A stretch of DNA of 64,000 bases from Oxalobacteraceae bacterium (GCA_025352145.1 JANXTY010000030.1:124001-188000); one strand, 5' to 3'. Counted from the stretch's first letter, positions 1 through 10,274 are shown. Notes: a model not told the origin generated them from the letters alone. Made by a program: numbers and translations.

Positions 1-206
1 TATTCGTTGATGATGTTCGATTCGTAAAGAATCAAATCGCGCTCAACCAGAATGGGAACCTGACCGTAAGGATTCATGGTCGAAATATCTTCTGGCTTGT
101 TGAACAAGTCGACATCACGCACTTCAAAATCCATGCCTTTTTCGAACAATACGAGACGGCAGCGTTGAGAAAACGGGCAAGTAGTGCCCGAGTAGAGAAC
201 CATCAT
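1..206 (-). CDS. sspA: Stringent starvation protein A, N-terminal part (cut by window edge)
   Basis: The first 68 residues run off the left end of the window. They read as a glutathione-S-transferase-like N-terminal thioredoxin fold: MMVLYSGTTCPFSQRCRLVL, then DLFNKPEDIS and NPYGQVPILVERDLILYESN, which is close to the usual SspA sequence. SspA binds RNA polymerase and helps stress and stationary-phase transcription. It is not expected to have GST activity. The start is the double ATG at 201-206. It lies downstream of petC on the same strand, the usual betaproteobacterial neighbourhood, with a hairpin between them. Function is assigned from the visible N-terminus only. Confidence 0.88.
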   Translation of the reverse strand, partial: MMVLYSGTTCPFSQRCRLVLFEKGMDFEVRDVDLFNKPEDISTMNPYGQVPILVERDLILYESNIINE

Positions 207-272
207 TTTGCAGTTCCTTAGAAACAAGAGGATAAGACACGCTCTTGCAAGCGTACATCACCCCGAAACAAA

Positions 273-291
273 TGTCCGCGAAGTGCGGACA
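273..291 (-). terminator. Hairpin between petC and sspA
   Basis: A perfect 7-bp inverted repeat, TGTCCGC / GCGGACA with a 5-nt loop, lies just after the petC stop. In the minus direction it is followed only by a weak T-rich stretch (ATTTGTTT), so it may be a partial terminator or attenuator between petC and sspA. Confidence 0.4.
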
Positions 292-298
292 CTAGACT

Positions 299-1063
299 TT
301 ATTTAACTTCTTTCCAATACGACGCGTTTAAACGCCACGCGAAGAAGGAAAGCAATGCCAGAAACATGACGACCCAACCGCCCCAACGTTTACGTTGATC
401 TTGTGTCGGCTCGCCCATCCAGGCGAGATAAGAAACCAAATCCGCTACCGCCGTATCATATTCAGTTGCCGAGAGCTTACCTGCCTTGACCTGCTCGAAT
501 CCTTGGAATTTATGAATCATCTTCCCCTCTTCATGAGGATCTTTTTCCTCCCCAAACTTGGCTGTGCGTATGCCCTGCAATTCCCACAATACGTGCGGCA
601 TACCTACATTTGGAAAGACCATATTATTCCAGCCAGTAGGGCGTGTATCGTCTTGGTAGTAGGTGCGCAAATAAGTGTAAATCCAGTCAGGGCCGGTTCC
701 AGCCTCTGAAGACTTGGCACGGGCAATCACGGATAAATCCGGTGGCACCACTCCGAACCATTCTTTAGCATCTTTCGTGCTCAAGTTAGTCTTCATCAGA
801 TCGCCTACCTTGTCACTGGCAAACAACAAATTATTTTTGATCTGATCTTCGGTCAAGCCAATATCCCGGAGACGGTTATAACGCATTGCGGAAGCAGAGT
901 GACAATTAAGGCAGTAATTGACGAACAGCTTGGCACCGTTTTGCAACGCTACCATGTCGTTGCTGCGATCAGGTGCGCGGTCAAGTGTATAGCCACCTTC
1001 ATTAGCCATCGCCAATGCAGGTATCAAAGCCAATGCAACGAGCAGATTTTTTAAAACATTCAT
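299..1063 (-). CDS. petC: Ubiquinol-cytochrome c reductase, cytochrome c1 subunit
   Basis: 254 residues. A signal peptide (MNVLKNLLVALALIPALAMA) is followed by one haem-c site, C51-L-N-C54-H55. NVGMPHVLWE probably holds the axial Met, and a C-terminal membrane anchor (about 230-248) ends in KEVK. Cytochrome c1 carries electrons from the Rieske centre to soluble or membrane cytochrome c on the periplasmic side of complex III. It is the last gene of petA-petB-petC, 31 bp after petB, so the three subunits are almost surely co-transcribed. Length and motifs are normal for the family. Confidence 0.97.
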   Translation of the reverse strand: MNVLKNLLVALALIPALAMANEGGYTLDRAPDRSNDMVALQNGAKLFVNYCLNCHSASAMRYNRLRDIGLTEDQIKNNLLFASDKVGDLMKTNLSTKDAKEWFGVVPPDLSVIARAKSSEAGTGPDWIYTYLRTYYQDDTRPTGWNNMVFPNVGMPHVLWELQGIRTAKFGEEKDPHEEGKMIHKFQGFEQVKAGKLSATEYDTAVADLVSYLAWMGEPTQDQRKRWGGWVVMFLALLSFFAWRLNASYWKEVK

Positions 1064-1094
1064 GTCGTAATCCTTATGCGCTTAGCGTTATCGA

Positions 1095-2507
1095 TTAGTG
1101 CGGATGGAAAGTAACGCGATCCGGCACAGGTTTGAATTTCCCTATCGCGCTCCACCAAGGCATCAGCAAGAAGAAACTGAAATAAATGAAAGTGCACACT
1201 TCCGAGACATATCCACCAATCGGTGATGGCGGCTTTACACCCAAATAACCCAAAGCGACAAAAGCGATGCCAAACACGATATAGACATATTTATGCCAGT
1301 CGGGGCGATAGCGAATAGATTTGACTTTAGATTGATCCAACCAGGGTAACGCCCCTAGGATCATTACCGAAGAACCAAACAACACTACGCCCCAAAACTT
1401 GGCATCAAGCGCACCTGGCATCATGCCCGCAATTGCTGCTAATCCGATACATGCTATGGCCGCTTTCAAGATGATGGGCAAACGCGTTTTCAGGAAAATC
1501 AATCCGACATACCCCACAATACCGGCTATCAGTACCCATAAAAAGTCTGAGGTAGTAGCACGCAAAATCGAATAAAACGGCGTGAAATACCAGGTTGGCG
1601 CAATGTGCAACGGCGTCTTCATCGAGTCTGCAGGAATGAAATTGTTGTACTCCAGGAAGTAGCCGCCCATTTCGGGAGCAAAGAACACAACCGCACTGAA
1701 AATCACCAAAAATACTGTCACGCCAAAAATATCGTGCACGGAATAATAAGGATGGGAAGGAATCGCGTCGAGCGGATGACCATCTGCGCCCAGCTTATCT
1801 TTCACTTCAATACCGTCTGGATTAAGCGAGCCGACTTCATGCAAGGCGATCAAATGGGCGACTACCAGACCCAACAATACCAGCGGGATAGCAATCACAT
1901 GAAAGGCAAAGAAACGATTCAATGTCGCGTCCGACACGACGAAATCGCCACGAATCCATGTTGAAAGATCCGGTCCGATGAAAGGAATTGCGCCAAACAG
2001 ATTGACAATAACTTGCGCACCCCAATAAGACATTTGCCCCCAAGGCAAGAGATAACCAAAGAAGGCTTCACCCATCAAACACAGGAAAATTGCAAAACCA
2101 AACAACCAAACCAATTCGCGGGGTTTGCGATAGGAACCGTACATCAAGGCACGCGTCATGTGGAGATAAATAATAATGAAGAACGCCGAGGCACCGGTCG
2201 AGTGCATATAACGCACCAACCAACCCCAAGGCACATCACGCATGATGGTGGTCTCGACCGAGAAGAAAGCCAAAGCCGCATCCGGCTTGTAATTCATCGT
2301 CAGGAAAATACCGGTAACGATCTGAATCACCAATACAAACATGGCCAGCGAGCCAAATATATACCAAAAATTAAAATTCTTCGGCGCGTAGTAGCTACCC
2401 CATTGCTCATTCCAGAGCTTGGTCAGGGGAAAGCGAGCATCGACCCAATTGAGCGCCTTATCGACAGCAGGTGCATTGGCAGGTAATTTTTTCTCTTGAA
2501 ATGCCAT
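1095..2507 (-). CDS. petB: Ubiquinol-cytochrome c reductase, cytochrome b subunit
   Basis: 470 residues with many membrane helices. The haem-ligand histidine pairs are visible in [12 protein letters not shown] / [12 protein letters not shown] and [12 protein letters not shown] / [14 protein letters not shown]. The protein oxidises quinol at the Qo site and reduces quinone at the Qi site in the inner membrane. The Qo motif, PEWY in mitochondria and many bacteria, reads P-T-W-Y here (codons at 1588-1599). The protein is longer than a 380-residue cytochrome b because of an extra C-terminal membrane region, as is common in betaproteobacteria. It starts 2 bp after the petA stop. Confidence 0.97.
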   Translation of the reverse strand: MAFQEKKLPANAPAVDKALNWVDARFPLTKLWNEQWGSYYAPKNFNFWYIFGSLAMFVLVIQIVTGIFLTMNYKPDAALAFFSVETTIMRDVPWGWLVRYMHSTGASAFFIIIYLHMTRALMYGSYRKPRELVWLFGFAIFLCLMGEAFFGYLLPWGQMSYWGAQVIVNLFGAIPFIGPDLSTWIRGDFVVSDATLNRFFAFHVIAIPLVLLGLVVAHLIALHEVGSLNPDGIEVKDKLGADGHPLDAIPSHPYYSVHDIFGVTVFLVIFSAVVFFAPEMGGYFLEYNNFIPADSMKTPLHIAPTWYFTPFYSILRATTSDFLWVLIAGIVGYVGLIFLKTRLPIILKAAIACIGLAAIAGMMPGALDAKFWGVVLFGSSVMILGALPWLDQSKVKSIRYRPDWHKYVYIVFGIAFVALGYLGVKPPSPIGGYVSEVCTFIYFSFFLLMPWWSAIGKFKPVPDRVTFHPH

Positions 2508-2509
2508 GA

Positions 2510-3124
2510 TTACGCCTCGCCTTTCTCGTCTTTACCAATTAATATCTTGGTATCGGACAAATACATATGTGGCGGCACGTCCAGATTGGTCGGCGCTGGT
2601 TTGTTCTTGTAGACGCGCGCAGCCAAATCAAAAGTCGAACCATGACAAGGACAGAGGAAGCCGCCAGCCCAATCGTCCGGCAAAGAAGGTTGCGCACCAG
2701 CTTGAAATTTTGAGCTGGGGGAACAACCCAAATGCGAACAAATACCCACGGTTATCAGAATTTCTTTATGCTCTTGACGTGAGCGCGACTGATTCTTGCA
2801 ATATTCAGGCATGGGCAATTGGTAGACTTTTTCCGACTTGGGGTCAGCCACTTTATCCTCAGTTTTTTCAAGGCTGGCCATCATTTCCGGCGTGCGTTTG
2901 AGTACCCATACTGGCTTCCCACGCCACTCGAAAACCTTCATATCACCCGGCTTTAAATCCGAAATATCTGCCTCCACTGGCGCACCAGCAGCCTTAGCTC
3001 TCTCGGACGGCTGAAAAGTGCTTACAAAAGCTCCAGCAGTCGCCAAACCGGCCACACCACCCGCAGCACATGTAGCGACGAGCAAGCCACGTCGGCCCGG
3101 ATCGACCTGTTTTTCGTTACCCAT
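2510..3124 (-). CDS. petA: Ubiquinol-cytochrome c reductase, Rieske iron-sulfur subunit
   Basis: 204 residues. The N-terminus has a twin-arginine signal ([12 protein letters not shown]11-R12) that also acts as the membrane anchor, so folding and export should depend on the Tat system encoded at 6655-8216. The 2Fe-2S ligands are C129 and H131 in CSHLGC and C158 and H161 in CPCHG; C134 and C160 would form the disulfide. The Rieske protein passes an electron from quinol to cytochrome c1. It is the first gene of petABC, with a good -10 box upstream at 3191. Confidence 0.97.
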   Translation of the reverse strand: MGNEKQVDPGRRGLLVATCAAGGVAGLATAGAFVSTFQPSERAKAAGAPVEADISDLKPGDMKVFEWRGKPVWVLKRTPEMMASLEKTEDKVADPKSEKVYQLPMPEYCKNQSRSRQEHKEILITVGICSHLGCSPSSKFQAGAQPSLPDDWAGGFLCPCHGSTFDLAARVYKNKPAPTNLDVPPHMYLSDTKILIGKDEKGEA

Positions 3125-3505
3125 ACCAACCCCAATCAGTCAAAATGCGAAATCTATACGAAGCATCAACATTGCTTCTAACAACCCTAAATTATAACGG
3201 AGCCAACGCATGATATAAAGCAAAATTACTGACGGGGCGTTTGGGTTAGCGCTTTTTGCGCGATTTTCAGACTAAAACGAGGTAATTTGAACCGTACTGG
3301 ACTTCGTTACCATTGGTGCTCGCTAGTAGGTTGCTCCCATCACGACATCAAGACAACAATCCAATGAGAGCAATATTTAGCCCAGTTTTACCCACCATCT
3401 TCAATTGCGTTTTTCCGCTTACAATTGTCGGGCTATTTAGGCTCCTCTTCTTTTTATGTACGTCAAGAATCAATCACCTTTTTCAAATTTTTAAAGGAGC
3501 ACGCG
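3125..3505. other. Intergenic region between divergent petA and mscL
   Basis: 381 bp without a credible gene. It must hold the promoters of petABC (see 3191-3225) and mscL. A clear ribosome-binding site for mscL (AAAGGAG) is at 3493-3499. No further dyad or RNA gene was recognised. Confidence 0.6.
3191..3225 (-). promoter_or_regulatory. Candidate petABC promoter
   Basis: Reading leftward there is a perfect TATAAT (plus-strand ATTATA at 3191-3196) about 67 nt before the petA start. A -35 is only weakly matched (TTTATA or similar, 17-21 nt upstream), so the call rests on the -10 box and on position. Confidence 0.4.
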
Positions 3506-3928
3506 ATGTCAATATTGCAGGAATTCAAAAGCTTTGCGGTCAAAGGAAATGTAGTCGATCTCGCTATTGGCGTCATCATTGGCGCAGCGTTCGGAAAAAT
3601 CGTTGACTCGCTGGTGCAAGATATCATCATGCCCATCATCAGCAGTATTTTTGGCGGACTGGATTTTTCTAACTATTATTTACCGTTAAAAGGCCAAGCA
3701 GTTGGGCTTCCACTTGCCGAGGCCAAGAAAATCGGAGCAGTGCTAGCGTATGGAAATTTCATGACAATTTTTCTGAATTTTCTTATCCTCTCCTTCATCA
3801 TTTTCATGATGGTGCGCATCATCAATGCAGCAAGGAAAGCCGAACCAGCAGCAAGCGCAGCACCTGCTGCACCGCCTGAGGAGGTCGTACTCTTGCGCGA
3901 GATCCGGGATGCGCTCAACAATCAATAG
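3506..3928 (+). CDS. mscL: Large-conductance mechanosensitive channel
   Basis: 140 residues. The start at 3506 is chosen because AAAGGAG lies 6 nt upstream and the product then begins [20 protein letters not shown], the standard MscL N-terminus; a longer frame opening at 3425 adds unrelated residues. TM1 ([20 protein letters not shown]) lines the pore and TM2 (about 75-100) ends before an Ala/Pro-rich stretch and the C-terminal helix [13 protein letters not shown]. The channel opens under membrane tension to release solutes on osmotic downshock. It stands alone, convergent with the Nif3-like gene. Confidence 0.96.
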   Translation: MSILQEFKSFAVKGNVVDLAIGVIIGAAFGKIVDSLVQDIIMPIISSIFGGLDFSNYYLPLKGQAVGLPLAEAKKIGAVLAYGNFMTIFLNFLILSFIIFMMVRIINAARKAEPAASAAPAAPPEEVVLLREIRDALNNQ

Positions 3929-3946
3929 GGCGTCCGAGACCAAGAC

Positions 3947-4717
3947 CTAGACCGGATTATCAATTTCGATGAAACGATGTTCGATTCCGAATTTTTCAGC
4001 TACATGTTGGCCTACCGCTTGCACGCCGTAGCGTTCTGTCGCGTGATGACCGCAAGCAAGGTAGGCCACGCCCGACTCTCGTGCCAGATGAACAGTGGGC
4101 TCGGAGATCTCCCCGCTAAGATAGGTATTCACGCCTGCCGCAATCGCATCCCCAAAAAAATCTTGCGCAGCACCAGTACACCAACCTATTCGGCCTACCA
4201 TTTGTGCCGGATCCCCGATCAGGAGGGGAGTGCGTCCCAGTACCCCTTCGATTTTTTGCACCAGCTCCCCCACTGTTCTAATTTTCAGGTCGCCCACAGT
4301 GCCTATCCACCCAAGAGAATTCTCCCCGAAGCGGCCATTTGGGATCAAACCAAGTTGATGGGCTAGTTGCACATTGTTACCCATTGTTTCATGCAGATCC
4401 AAAGGCAGGTGGTAGGCAAAGAGACTAATATCGTTCTTCAGTAACAGCTTCAACCGTTGATATTTTAGGCCGACTATCCGTGCATCCTCGCCACGCCAAA
4501 AATAGCCGTGATGCACTAATATAGCGTCCGCATTCAAGCGCACAGCCGCTTCGAGCAAAGCCAGGCTCGCCGTGACGCCACTGACGATCAACCGAATATT
4601 CTGGCGCCCTTCCACCTGAAGCCCATTTGCGCAATAATCCTTCATACGCGAAGCATCCAATGTTTGCTCTAGATATTTCGCCAATTCATCCCTACTTATA
4701 GTTTTTAATTCTTCCAT
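3947..4717 (-). CDS. Nif3-like / YbgI-family metal-binding protein (GTP cyclohydrolase I type 2 family)
   Basis: 256 residues from the ATG at 4717 ([20 protein letters not shown]); a frame extending to 4807 would overlap the protease gene. Metal-ligand motifs of the family are present: [11 protein letters not shown] near residue 70, HLPLDLHE, and [12 protein letters not shown] near the C-terminus. The family binds two metal ions; its reaction in bacteria is unsettled and the GTP cyclohydrolase label is carried over from few members. It is divergent from the protease at 4731 with only 13 bp between starts, so the two probably share a regulatory region. Confidence 0.9.
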   Translation of the reverse strand: MEELKTISRDELAKYLEQTLDASRMKDYCANGLQVEGRQNIRLIVSGVTASLALLEAAVRLNADAILVHHGYFWRGEDARIVGLKYQRLKLLLKNDISLFAYHLPLDLHETMGNNVQLAHQLGLIPNGRFGENSLGWIGTVGDLKIRTVGELVQKIEGVLGRTPLLIGDPAQMVGRIGWCTGAAQDFFGDAIAAGVNTYLSGEISEPTVHLARESGVAYLACGHHATERYGVQAVGQHVAEKFGIEHRFIEIDNPV

Positions 4718-4730
4718 TACAGAGTCCTCT

Positions 4731-5918
4731 ATGCGACGTTTCTGGCTATTGTTTGCGCAAACCACCACCGTTGGTTTAGCGATCTGGTTTATTGTAACGA
4801 CCCTCAAGCCTGAATGGACAGAGAGGATCCCAGGCCGTCCACCAGCAGGTCAAGCTATTACTAAGCACATGGTGCCGTTGCAAGAGGCCGCCATCGCAAG
4901 CAGTCCCGCGCAGGGATCCTATCGCGATGCAGCCAGTCGTGCCATGCCATCGGTCGTCAATATATTCACATCCAAAGAAGCCCGCCAGCCAAAAAATCCT
5001 TTAATGAACGATCCTTTTTTCAGGCGGTTTTTCGGCGACCGCCAGGGGGAAGAAGAAAAACAATCGAGCCTGGGTTCCGGCGTAGTCGTTAGTCCGCAAG
5101 GATACATCCTCACAAATAACCATGTAGTGGAAGCGGCGGATGAAATTGAAGTCGCGTTAGCAGATGGCAGGAAAGCGGGTGCCACAGTCGTTGGCACCGA
5201 TCCCGATACCGATTTGGCTGTCATCAAAATCGATCTGCAAAACCTGCCATCGATCACCCTCGGTCATCCAGAACAATCGCGGGTAGGCGATGTTGTACTG
5301 GCAATTGGCAATCCGTTCGGCGTCGGCCAAACTGTGACGATGGGCATTATTTCTGCACTCGGGCGCAACCATCTTGGCATTAATACCTTCGAAAATTTTA
5401 TCCAGACTGATGCGGCAATTAATCCGGGCAATTCTGGTGGCGCGTTAATTGATACCAATGGCAATTTACTGGGCATTAACTCTGCCATTTATTCGCGCAG
5501 TGGCGGCTCCCTGGGCATCGGTTTCGCAATTCCCGTGTCTACCGCTAAAACAGTGATGGAATCAATCATCAAGACGGGCCATGTGGTACGTGGCTGGATC
5601 GGGGTTGAACCCCAAGACATCACACCGGAACTCGCGGAAAGCTTTGGCCTAGCCCACAAAACCGGCACGATCATTGCTGCCGTCGTCAATAACGGTCCTG
5701 CCTATTCGGCGGGTATTAGGCCAGGCGACATCTTGATCGCGATTGATGGCAAACCCGTAGCAGACACGACAGCAATGCTCAACCTTATCGCACAACTGAC
5801 ACCTGGAGCATCGATAAAAATGATCATATTGCGAAAAAATAAAGAAGAAACTCTCAGCGTGACGGTAGGAAAACGCCAGAATATGAAACGGCCCGTAGAA
5901 AATAGAGAACTCGAATAG
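4731..5918 (+). CDS. DegQ/DegS-type periplasmic serine protease (trypsin-2-like, one PDZ)
   Basis: 395 residues. A single N-terminal membrane segment (about 4-24) leaves the protease domain in the periplasm. The triad is H131 (TNNHVVEA), D161 ([10 protein letters not shown]) and S235 ([11 protein letters not shown]). One PDZ domain follows (about 290-380, [15 protein letters not shown] to ITLRK-like strands). One PDZ plus a membrane anchor matches DegS more than two-PDZ DegP, but a sigma-E sensor role is not shown by the sequence. It likely handles misfolded envelope proteins. In many betaproteobacteria a similar gene sits near tatC and petABC. Confidence 0.93.
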   Translation: MRRFWLLFAQTTTVGLAIWFIVTTLKPEWTERIPGRPPAGQAITKHMVPLQEAAIASSPAQGSYRDAASRAMPSVVNIFTSKEARQPKNPLMNDPFFRRFFGDRQGEEEKQSSLGSGVVVSPQGYILTNNHVVEAADEIEVALADGRKAGATVVGTDPDTDLAVIKIDLQNLPSITLGHPEQSRVGDVVLAIGNPFGVGQTVTMGIISALGRNHLGINTFENFIQTDAAINPGNSGGALIDTNGNLLGINSAIYSRSGGSLGIGFAIPVSTAKTVMESIIKTGHVVRGWIGVEPQDITPELAESFGLAHKTGTIIAAVVNNGPAYSAGIRPGDILIAIDGKPVADTTAMLNLIAQLTPGASIKMIILRKNKEETLSVTVGKRQNMKRPVENRELE

Positions 5919-5955
5919 GCTACTCACCCTTCCTATCCTCCCATTTATTCCCATT

Positions 5956-6627
5956 ATGCATATTCGCGACCTTACACAATTTCTTGCAGAACTGTCCGTC
6001 AATAATAATCGCGCTTGGTTCGTGATGAATAAACCACGCTATGATATTTTGCGCGAAGAATTTCTTCTTCTGGTAACCCAGCTTATCTCGGATCTAGGGA
6101 AATTTGATTCCGAAGTGGCGGAGTGCAATCCCAAAAAAGCCTTATTCCGCATTAACCGCGACATGCGTTTTTCACACGACAAGAGTCCTTATAAAACCAC
6201 ATTTTCTGCTTCGATCCTGCCTAATGGACGTAAAAAACCCAGTGATGGCGGAGGCCCTGCCTATTATTTTCAAATAGATGCCAAAGGAATGTTGTTGTAT
6301 GCCGCCGGAGAATACATGCCGCCATCAAACCGCCTCCGCGCTATTCGCCAGCATGTCGTGACGGATCACACCGGATTTACCAAACTACTGAAAAATAAAA
6401 AATGGGCAGCGGCTTTTGGGGGACTTCAGGAAGAGGGGAAATTAACACGACCGCCCAAAGGCTTTACCCCAGATGCGCCACACATCGAATATGTGAAATT
6501 AAAAAATTTCATCGTTTGGAAAGAAGAAAAACTAAAACCACATAACGCGGGCGATTTAAGAGCGGATCTTGCAGACGGATTTAAAGCCGCCTATCCACTA
6601 GTCGCTTGGCTGCGACAAGCAAAATAA
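5956..6627 (+). CDS. DUF2461 (TIGR02453-type) protein
   Basis: 223 residues. Family landmarks are the opening L-T-Q-F-L-A-E-L-S-V-N-N-N-R-A-W-F, KALFRINRDMRFSHDKSPYK around 55-78, and YYFQIDAKGMLLYAAGEYMP. No enzyme activity is known for this family and no catalytic motif is evident. No signal peptide or membrane segment is seen, so it is probably cytoplasmic. It lies 37 bp after the protease and converges on tatC. It may be co-transcribed with the protease by position only. Confidence 0.88.
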   Translation: MHIRDLTQFLAELSVNNNRAWFVMNKPRYDILREEFLLLVTQLISDLGKFDSEVAECNPKKALFRINRDMRFSHDKSPYKTTFSASILPNGRKKPSDGGGPAYYFQIDAKGMLLYAAGEYMPPSNRLRAIRQHVVTDHTGFTKLLKNKKWAAAFGGLQEEGKLTRPPKGFTPDAPHIEYVKLKNFIVWKEEKLKPHNAGDLRADLADGFKAAYPLVAWLRQAK

Positions 6628-6654
6628 AGCTGAAACTACTTTGCCCGCGAAAAA

Positions 6655-7419
6655 TCAGTTCGCTTCTTTAGGCGCCTGCGTCATCTTCACAAACAAGGGC
6701 GCGGTAAGCAATCCAATCTCGTAAAGCAGACATAATGGCACCGCCAAAAATAACATGCTCATGACGTCGGGCGGCGTCACAACCGCAGCCACCGCGAATG
6801 CGCCAACGATGACGTAACGACGTATTTCTTTCAATTTTTCGATCGAAACTAATCCCATACGCACCAATACCACAACCACAACCGGCACTTCAAACGTCAC
6901 ACCGAATGCGAGACACATCGACATCACGAAGTCAAAATAATTTTCAATATCAGGTGCGACCGTAATCGACTTAGGTGCAAATTCGTTGATAAATTTAAAT
7001 ACTTTTCCGAATACGAAAATATAACAAAAAGCGACTCCCCCAATAAAAAGCCCTGAGGAAGAAATCACTAACGGTGCGATTAGTCTTTTTTCATGCGCAT
7101 ACAAGCCGGGGGCCACAAAAGCCCATATCTGGTAGAGCACCCAGGGCAACGAAACAATGAAAGCGACTAGCAGCGTTACTTTCATGGGAATCAGAAACGG
7201 TGAAGTCACGCCCGTCGCGATCATTTTTGCACCAGCAGGCAGCGAGGCAATCATCGGTTGCGCCAATGCATCATAAAGTGCCGCTTGTCCAGGCCAGACC
7301 AAAAACAACACAGTAAACACGCCCAATATGCCCAGCACGGCCTTCACAAGGCGACTACGCAATTCAATTAAATGCGAGATGAAGGCGTCTGCACCACCTG
7401 ACTGCGATTCTTCGGTCAT
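6655..7419 (-). CDS. tatC: Sec-independent translocase subunit TatC
   Basis: 254 residues with six predicted membrane helices. The conserved early segment FISHLIELRSRLVKAVLGI and the loop APGLYAHEKRLIAPLV are typical of TatC. TatC with TatB recognises twin-arginine signal peptides and recruits TatA to export folded proteins. Probable clients in this window are the Rieske protein (3124) and the GH28 polygalacturonase (31915). It is last in tatA-tatB-tatC, 3 bp after tatB, at the end of the long his operon. Confidence 0.97.
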   Translation of the reverse strand: MTEESQSGGADAFISHLIELRSRLVKAVLGILGVFTVLFLVWPGQAALYDALAQPMIASLPAGAKMIATGVTSPFLIPMKVTLLVAFIVSLPWVLYQIWAFVAPGLYAHEKRLIAPLVISSSGLFIGGVAFCYIFVFGKVFKFINEFAPKSITVAPDIENYFDFVMSMCLAFGVTFEVPVVVVVLVRMGLVSIEKLKEIRRYVIVGAFAVAAVVTPPDVMSMLFLAVPLCLLYEIGLLTAPLFVKMTQAPKEAN

Positions 7420-7422
7420 TGA

Positions 7423-7905
7423 TTAGAAAAAAGATGAAAGTTTATTGCTACCAGGGCGATATTTTGCAACGCGGGCCGCAGCGGAAATGACGCGCGTTTT
7501 TCCGCCGTGGCGTTGTTTATACCAAGTGGGAATCGCGGAGGTTTTGAGCAATTTCTTTTTACGGAAATCCCGCGCCTTGATTGCGAGGTGTGAAGGATGC
7601 GCAACATATTCCGACGCATCGTCGTGATGCCAGGCTGACTGCAATTCATCCTGCGTTGAAGAAAAATTCTGGGCGATCGAATTTTCAACATCCTGCGCCG
7701 TGTCCTGCATGCCTTTTTGCATTTTGCGCAGCTCATCAAGCTCAATTTCACGACCAACCTCAGCCTTGACGTCATTAATATAACGCTGGGCTCGCCCCAA
7801 CAAAGAGCCAGCCATGCGTGCCACCTTCGGCAGCTTTTCTGGACCGATAATGACCAGGGCGACGACGCCGATAAGTGCTAGTTTGGAAAGACCAAGATCA
7901 ATCAT
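7423..7905 (-). CDS. tatB: Sec-independent translocase subunit TatB
   Basis: 160 residues. The N-terminal membrane helix (MIDLGLSKLALIGVVALVII) is followed by the GPEKLPKVAR amphipathic region, which is diagnostic of TatB. A long charged helical and disordered tail follows. TatB forms the signal-peptide receptor with TatC. It lies between tatA (74 bp upstream) and tatC in the same operon. Confidence 0.95.
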   Translation of the reverse strand: MIDLGLSKLALIGVVALVIIGPEKLPKVARMAGSLLGRAQRYINDVKAEVGREIELDELRKMQKGMQDTAQDVENSIAQNFSSTQDELQSAWHHDDASEYVAHPSHLAIKARDFRKKKLLKTSAIPTWYKQRHGGKTRVISAAARVAKYRPGSNKLSSFF

Positions 7906-7979
7906 AAAAATTCAAGCGCAGGCAAAATCTAATGAAATGGAGGGGTCAACTGCCGATTCGCCACCTCAAAAAATATCGC

Positions 7980-8216
7980 TTAACTCTTTGTTTTCTCTTT
8001 CACGTCGACATCGATGGTTGTTTTATCCGCGACTTGCTGCGGCGTACTCTTGGCAGCATCGGCATTTGTTTTTTCTTCCTCGTTTTTCATACCGTCCTTA
8101 AAACCTTTCACCGCAGCGCCAAGATCTGAACCAATATTACGCAACTTACCGGTACCAAACACCACCACCACGACCACTAGCAGCAATAACAAATGTAAAG
8201 GACTAAATCCACCCAT
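7980..8216 (-). CDS. tatA: Sec-independent translocase subunit TatA
   Basis: 78 residues from the ATG at 8216, chosen because AAGGAG lies just upstream and the protein then begins [20 protein letters not shown]. The [21 protein letters not shown] amphipathic helix follows the membrane helix, as in TatA. The C-terminus is charged and variable. TatA oligomers form the translocation site. A longer frame from 8252 adds twelve residues without family support. Confidence 0.94.
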   Translation of the reverse strand: MGGFSPLHLLLLLVVVVVVFGTGKLRNIGSDLGAAVKGFKDGMKNEEEKTNADAAKSTPQQVADKTTIDVDVKEKTKS

Positions 8217-8288
8217 TTCTTTCTCCTTGCGGGACATTCGCCCCAATATCAATCAGTTCCACAAAAAACATGTACTACTGTTCTGCAT

Positions 8289-8666
8289 TTATTTTTGTCC
8301 ACGCCACGGATGCGGCCCGCCAATCACGTGCAGGTGTAAATGGTACACCTCTTGACCGCCGTCCGGGCCGGTGTTGATTTGCGTTTTGTAACCGCCGGTA
8401 ACGCCGCCTTGTGCATCACGGGTCACACCACAGCCCTGTTCTGCTGCCAGTTTAGGCACCAGACGCATCATTTCCCCCAGCATCGCAACATGTTCATCGT
8501 CACAATCGGATAGCGTTGATACGTGTGCTTTAGGAATTATTAGAAAATGAACCGGTGCCGCAGGATGAATGTCCTTAAATGCGAGCAGGGAATCATCCTC
8601 ATACACCACACTGGAAGGAATTATTTTTGCGGCAATTTTACAGAAAATGCAATTATCCAAAACCAC
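8289..8666 (-). CDS. HIT-family hydrolase (HinT-like)
   Basis: 125 residues. The N-terminal CIFCKIAAKIIPSSVVYEDD and the histidine triad HLHLHVIGG near the C-terminus place it in the HinT branch, which hydrolyses purine nucleoside phosphoramidates and acyl-adenylates. The gene follows hisE by 20 bp and precedes tatA, the usual hisE-hit-tatA order in betaproteobacteria. A cytoplasmic dimer is expected from the family. Confidence 0.94.
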   Translation of the reverse strand: MVLDNCIFCKIAAKIIPSSVVYEDDSLLAFKDIHPAAPVHFLIIPKAHVSTLSDCDDEHVAMLGEMMRLVPKLAAEQGCGVTRDAQGGVTGGYKTQINTGPDGGQEVYHLHLHVIGGPHPWRGQK

Positions 8667-8686
8667 TCCCGGCTCAGTCTCAGTAC

Positions 8687-9058
8687 TCAGTGCTTATTAG
8701 CTTCATCAGAATCACGCAGTACATCCTTGCGTGCTGCTTTTTCTTCGATGCCGGACATGCCTTCGCGCCGTGCTAATTCATCAAGGACATCTTGCGGCGT
8801 CAAATCAAATTGCGCCAGCATGATTAAGGAGTGAAACCACAAATCTGCACATTCGTAAAGCACCTTAGACTTATCGCCGGTCACACGTGTGTCCTTGGCG
8901 GCCATCACAGTTTCCGTGGCTTCTTCTCCAATTTTTTTCAGAATGGCATCGTCGCCTTTAGCAAATAGGCGTGCCACATACGAGCTAGTCGGATCACCGC
9001 CATTAGCAATTTTGCGCGATTCGATAATCTGGGCCAAGCGATTTAAGGTGTCGCTCAT
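8687..9058 (-). CDS. hisE: Phosphoribosyl-ATP pyrophosphatase
   Basis: 123 residues. [16 protein letters not shown] and [15 protein letters not shown] carry the acidic metal-binding residues of the all-alpha NTP pyrophosphatase fold. It converts PR-ATP to PR-AMP, step 2 of histidine synthesis. HisE and HisI are separate proteins here, unlike the fused HisIE of enterobacteria. Its start overlaps the hisI stop by 4 nt, which suggests translational coupling. Confidence 0.96.
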   Translation of the reverse strand: MSDTLNRLAQIIESRKIANGGDPTSSYVARLFAKGDDAILKKIGEEATETVMAAKDTRVTGDKSKVLYECADLWFHSLIMLAQFDLTPQDVLDELARREGMSGIEEKAARKDVLRDSDEANKH

Positions 9059-9465
9059 TTATAAATACTTTCCGGGTTTTTAATAACAGGTTCGACAGTT
9101 TTCCATTCACCCTCTTTGGCATTTCCCTCAAACTGCTGAAAAAAACAGGAGTGTCGTCCCGTATGGCAGGCAATGCTATCGACCTGCTCAATTTTAAGCA
9201 AAACCACATCGTTATCACAATCGAGGCGAATGTCTTGCACCTTCTGAATATGGCCGGATTCTTCACCCTTATGCCACAGTTTTTTACGCGACCGACTCCA
9301 GTAAACTGCCTCGCCTAACTCCACTGTTTTTTCCAGCGCATCCCGATTCATCCAGGCAAACATCAGCACATCATTGCTGCCGACTTCTTGTGCGATCACT
9401 GGAACCAGACCGTGCTCATCCCACTGTATTTTATTGAGCCATTTTCCATGCGCAGATGTATTCAT
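9055..9465 (-). CDS. hisI: Phosphoribosyl-AMP cyclohydrolase
   Basis: 136 residues. The metal site [13 protein letters not shown] and the zinc cysteines in [11 protein letters not shown] are present, as is [17 protein letters not shown]. The enzyme opens the purine ring of PR-AMP (step 3 of histidine synthesis). It lies 16 bp after hisF and overlaps hisE by 4 nt. Confidence 0.96.
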   Translation of the reverse strand: MNTSAHGKWLNKIQWDEHGLVPVIAQEVGSNDVLMFAWMNRDALEKTVELGEAVYWSRSRKKLWHKGEESGHIQKVQDIRLDCDNDVVLLKIEQVDSIACHTGRHSCFFQQFEGNAKEGEWKTVEPVIKNPESIYK

Positions 9466-9481
9466 AAACTTGCACTCATGA

Positions 9482-10243
9482 TTAAGCCAACCTCATCGGT
9501 ATACCTTGTTGCGCCATAAAACGTTTGGCTTCTTGTACGGTGTGCTGACCGTAATGAAAGATACTGGCCGCCAGTACGGCATCGGCCTTGCCAAGCTTGA
9601 CGCCATCGACCAGATCCTGCAAACCGCCCACACCGCCGGAAGCGATAACGGGGATGCCGACGGCATCGGACACACTACGCGTCAAACCCAAATCAAAACC
9701 GACTTTGGTTCCATCGCGGTCCATGCTTGTCAACAATATCTCCCCGGCGCCCAGCTCCTCCATCTTCTGTGCCCACGCAATGGCATCGAGTCCGGTTGCC
9801 TTGCGGCCGCCGTGGGTAAATACTTGCCATTTTCCGGGCATCGTTTGTTTCGCATCAATGGCAACGACAATGCATTGCGAACCATATTTTTGCGCAGCAT
9901 CGAAGACCAGTTGCGGATTGGTCACCGCCGATGTATTCATGCTGACCTTATCTGCTCCGGCATTGAGCAAACGGCGCACATCTTCCACCACGCGCACGCC
10001 ACCGCCGACAGTGAGCGGAATAAAAACCTGCGACGCCACCGCTTCGATAATAGGCAAGATCAAATCACGTCCATCGGAAGATGCCGTGATATCGAGAAAG
10101 GTGATTTCGTCAGCGCCTTGCTCATCGTAGCGGCGCGCAATTTCCACCGGATCGCCGGCATCGCGCAGCTCAAGAAAATTAATTCCTTTGACAACCCGTC
10201 CCGCCGTTACATCAAGACAAGGAATAATGCGTTTAGCAAGCAT
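9482..10243 (-). CDS. hisF: Imidazole glycerol phosphate synthase, cyclase subunit
   Basis: 253 residues in a TIM barrel. Catalytic D11 is in [15 protein letters not shown] and D130 is in [10 protein letters not shown]; the phosphate-binding loops are LTVGGGVR and VIASGGVGG. HisF uses ammonia from HisH to form imidazole glycerol phosphate and AICAR. It is 31 bp downstream of hisA in the operon. Confidence 0.97.
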   Translation of the reverse strand: MLAKRIIPCLDVTAGRVVKGINFLELRDAGDPVEIARRYDEQGADEITFLDITASSDGRDLILPIIEAVASQVFIPLTVGGGVRVVEDVRRLLNAGADKVSMNTSAVTNPQLVFDAAQKYGSQCIVVAIDAKQTMPGKWQVFTHGGRKATGLDAIAWAQKMEELGAGEILLTSMDRDGTKVGFDLGLTRSVSDAVGIPVIASGGVGGLQDLVDGVKLGKADAVLAASIFHYGQHTVQEAKRFMAQQGIPMRLA

Positions 10244-10274
10244 ACATAAAGCCCATCAATCATCTTGAGAACGA

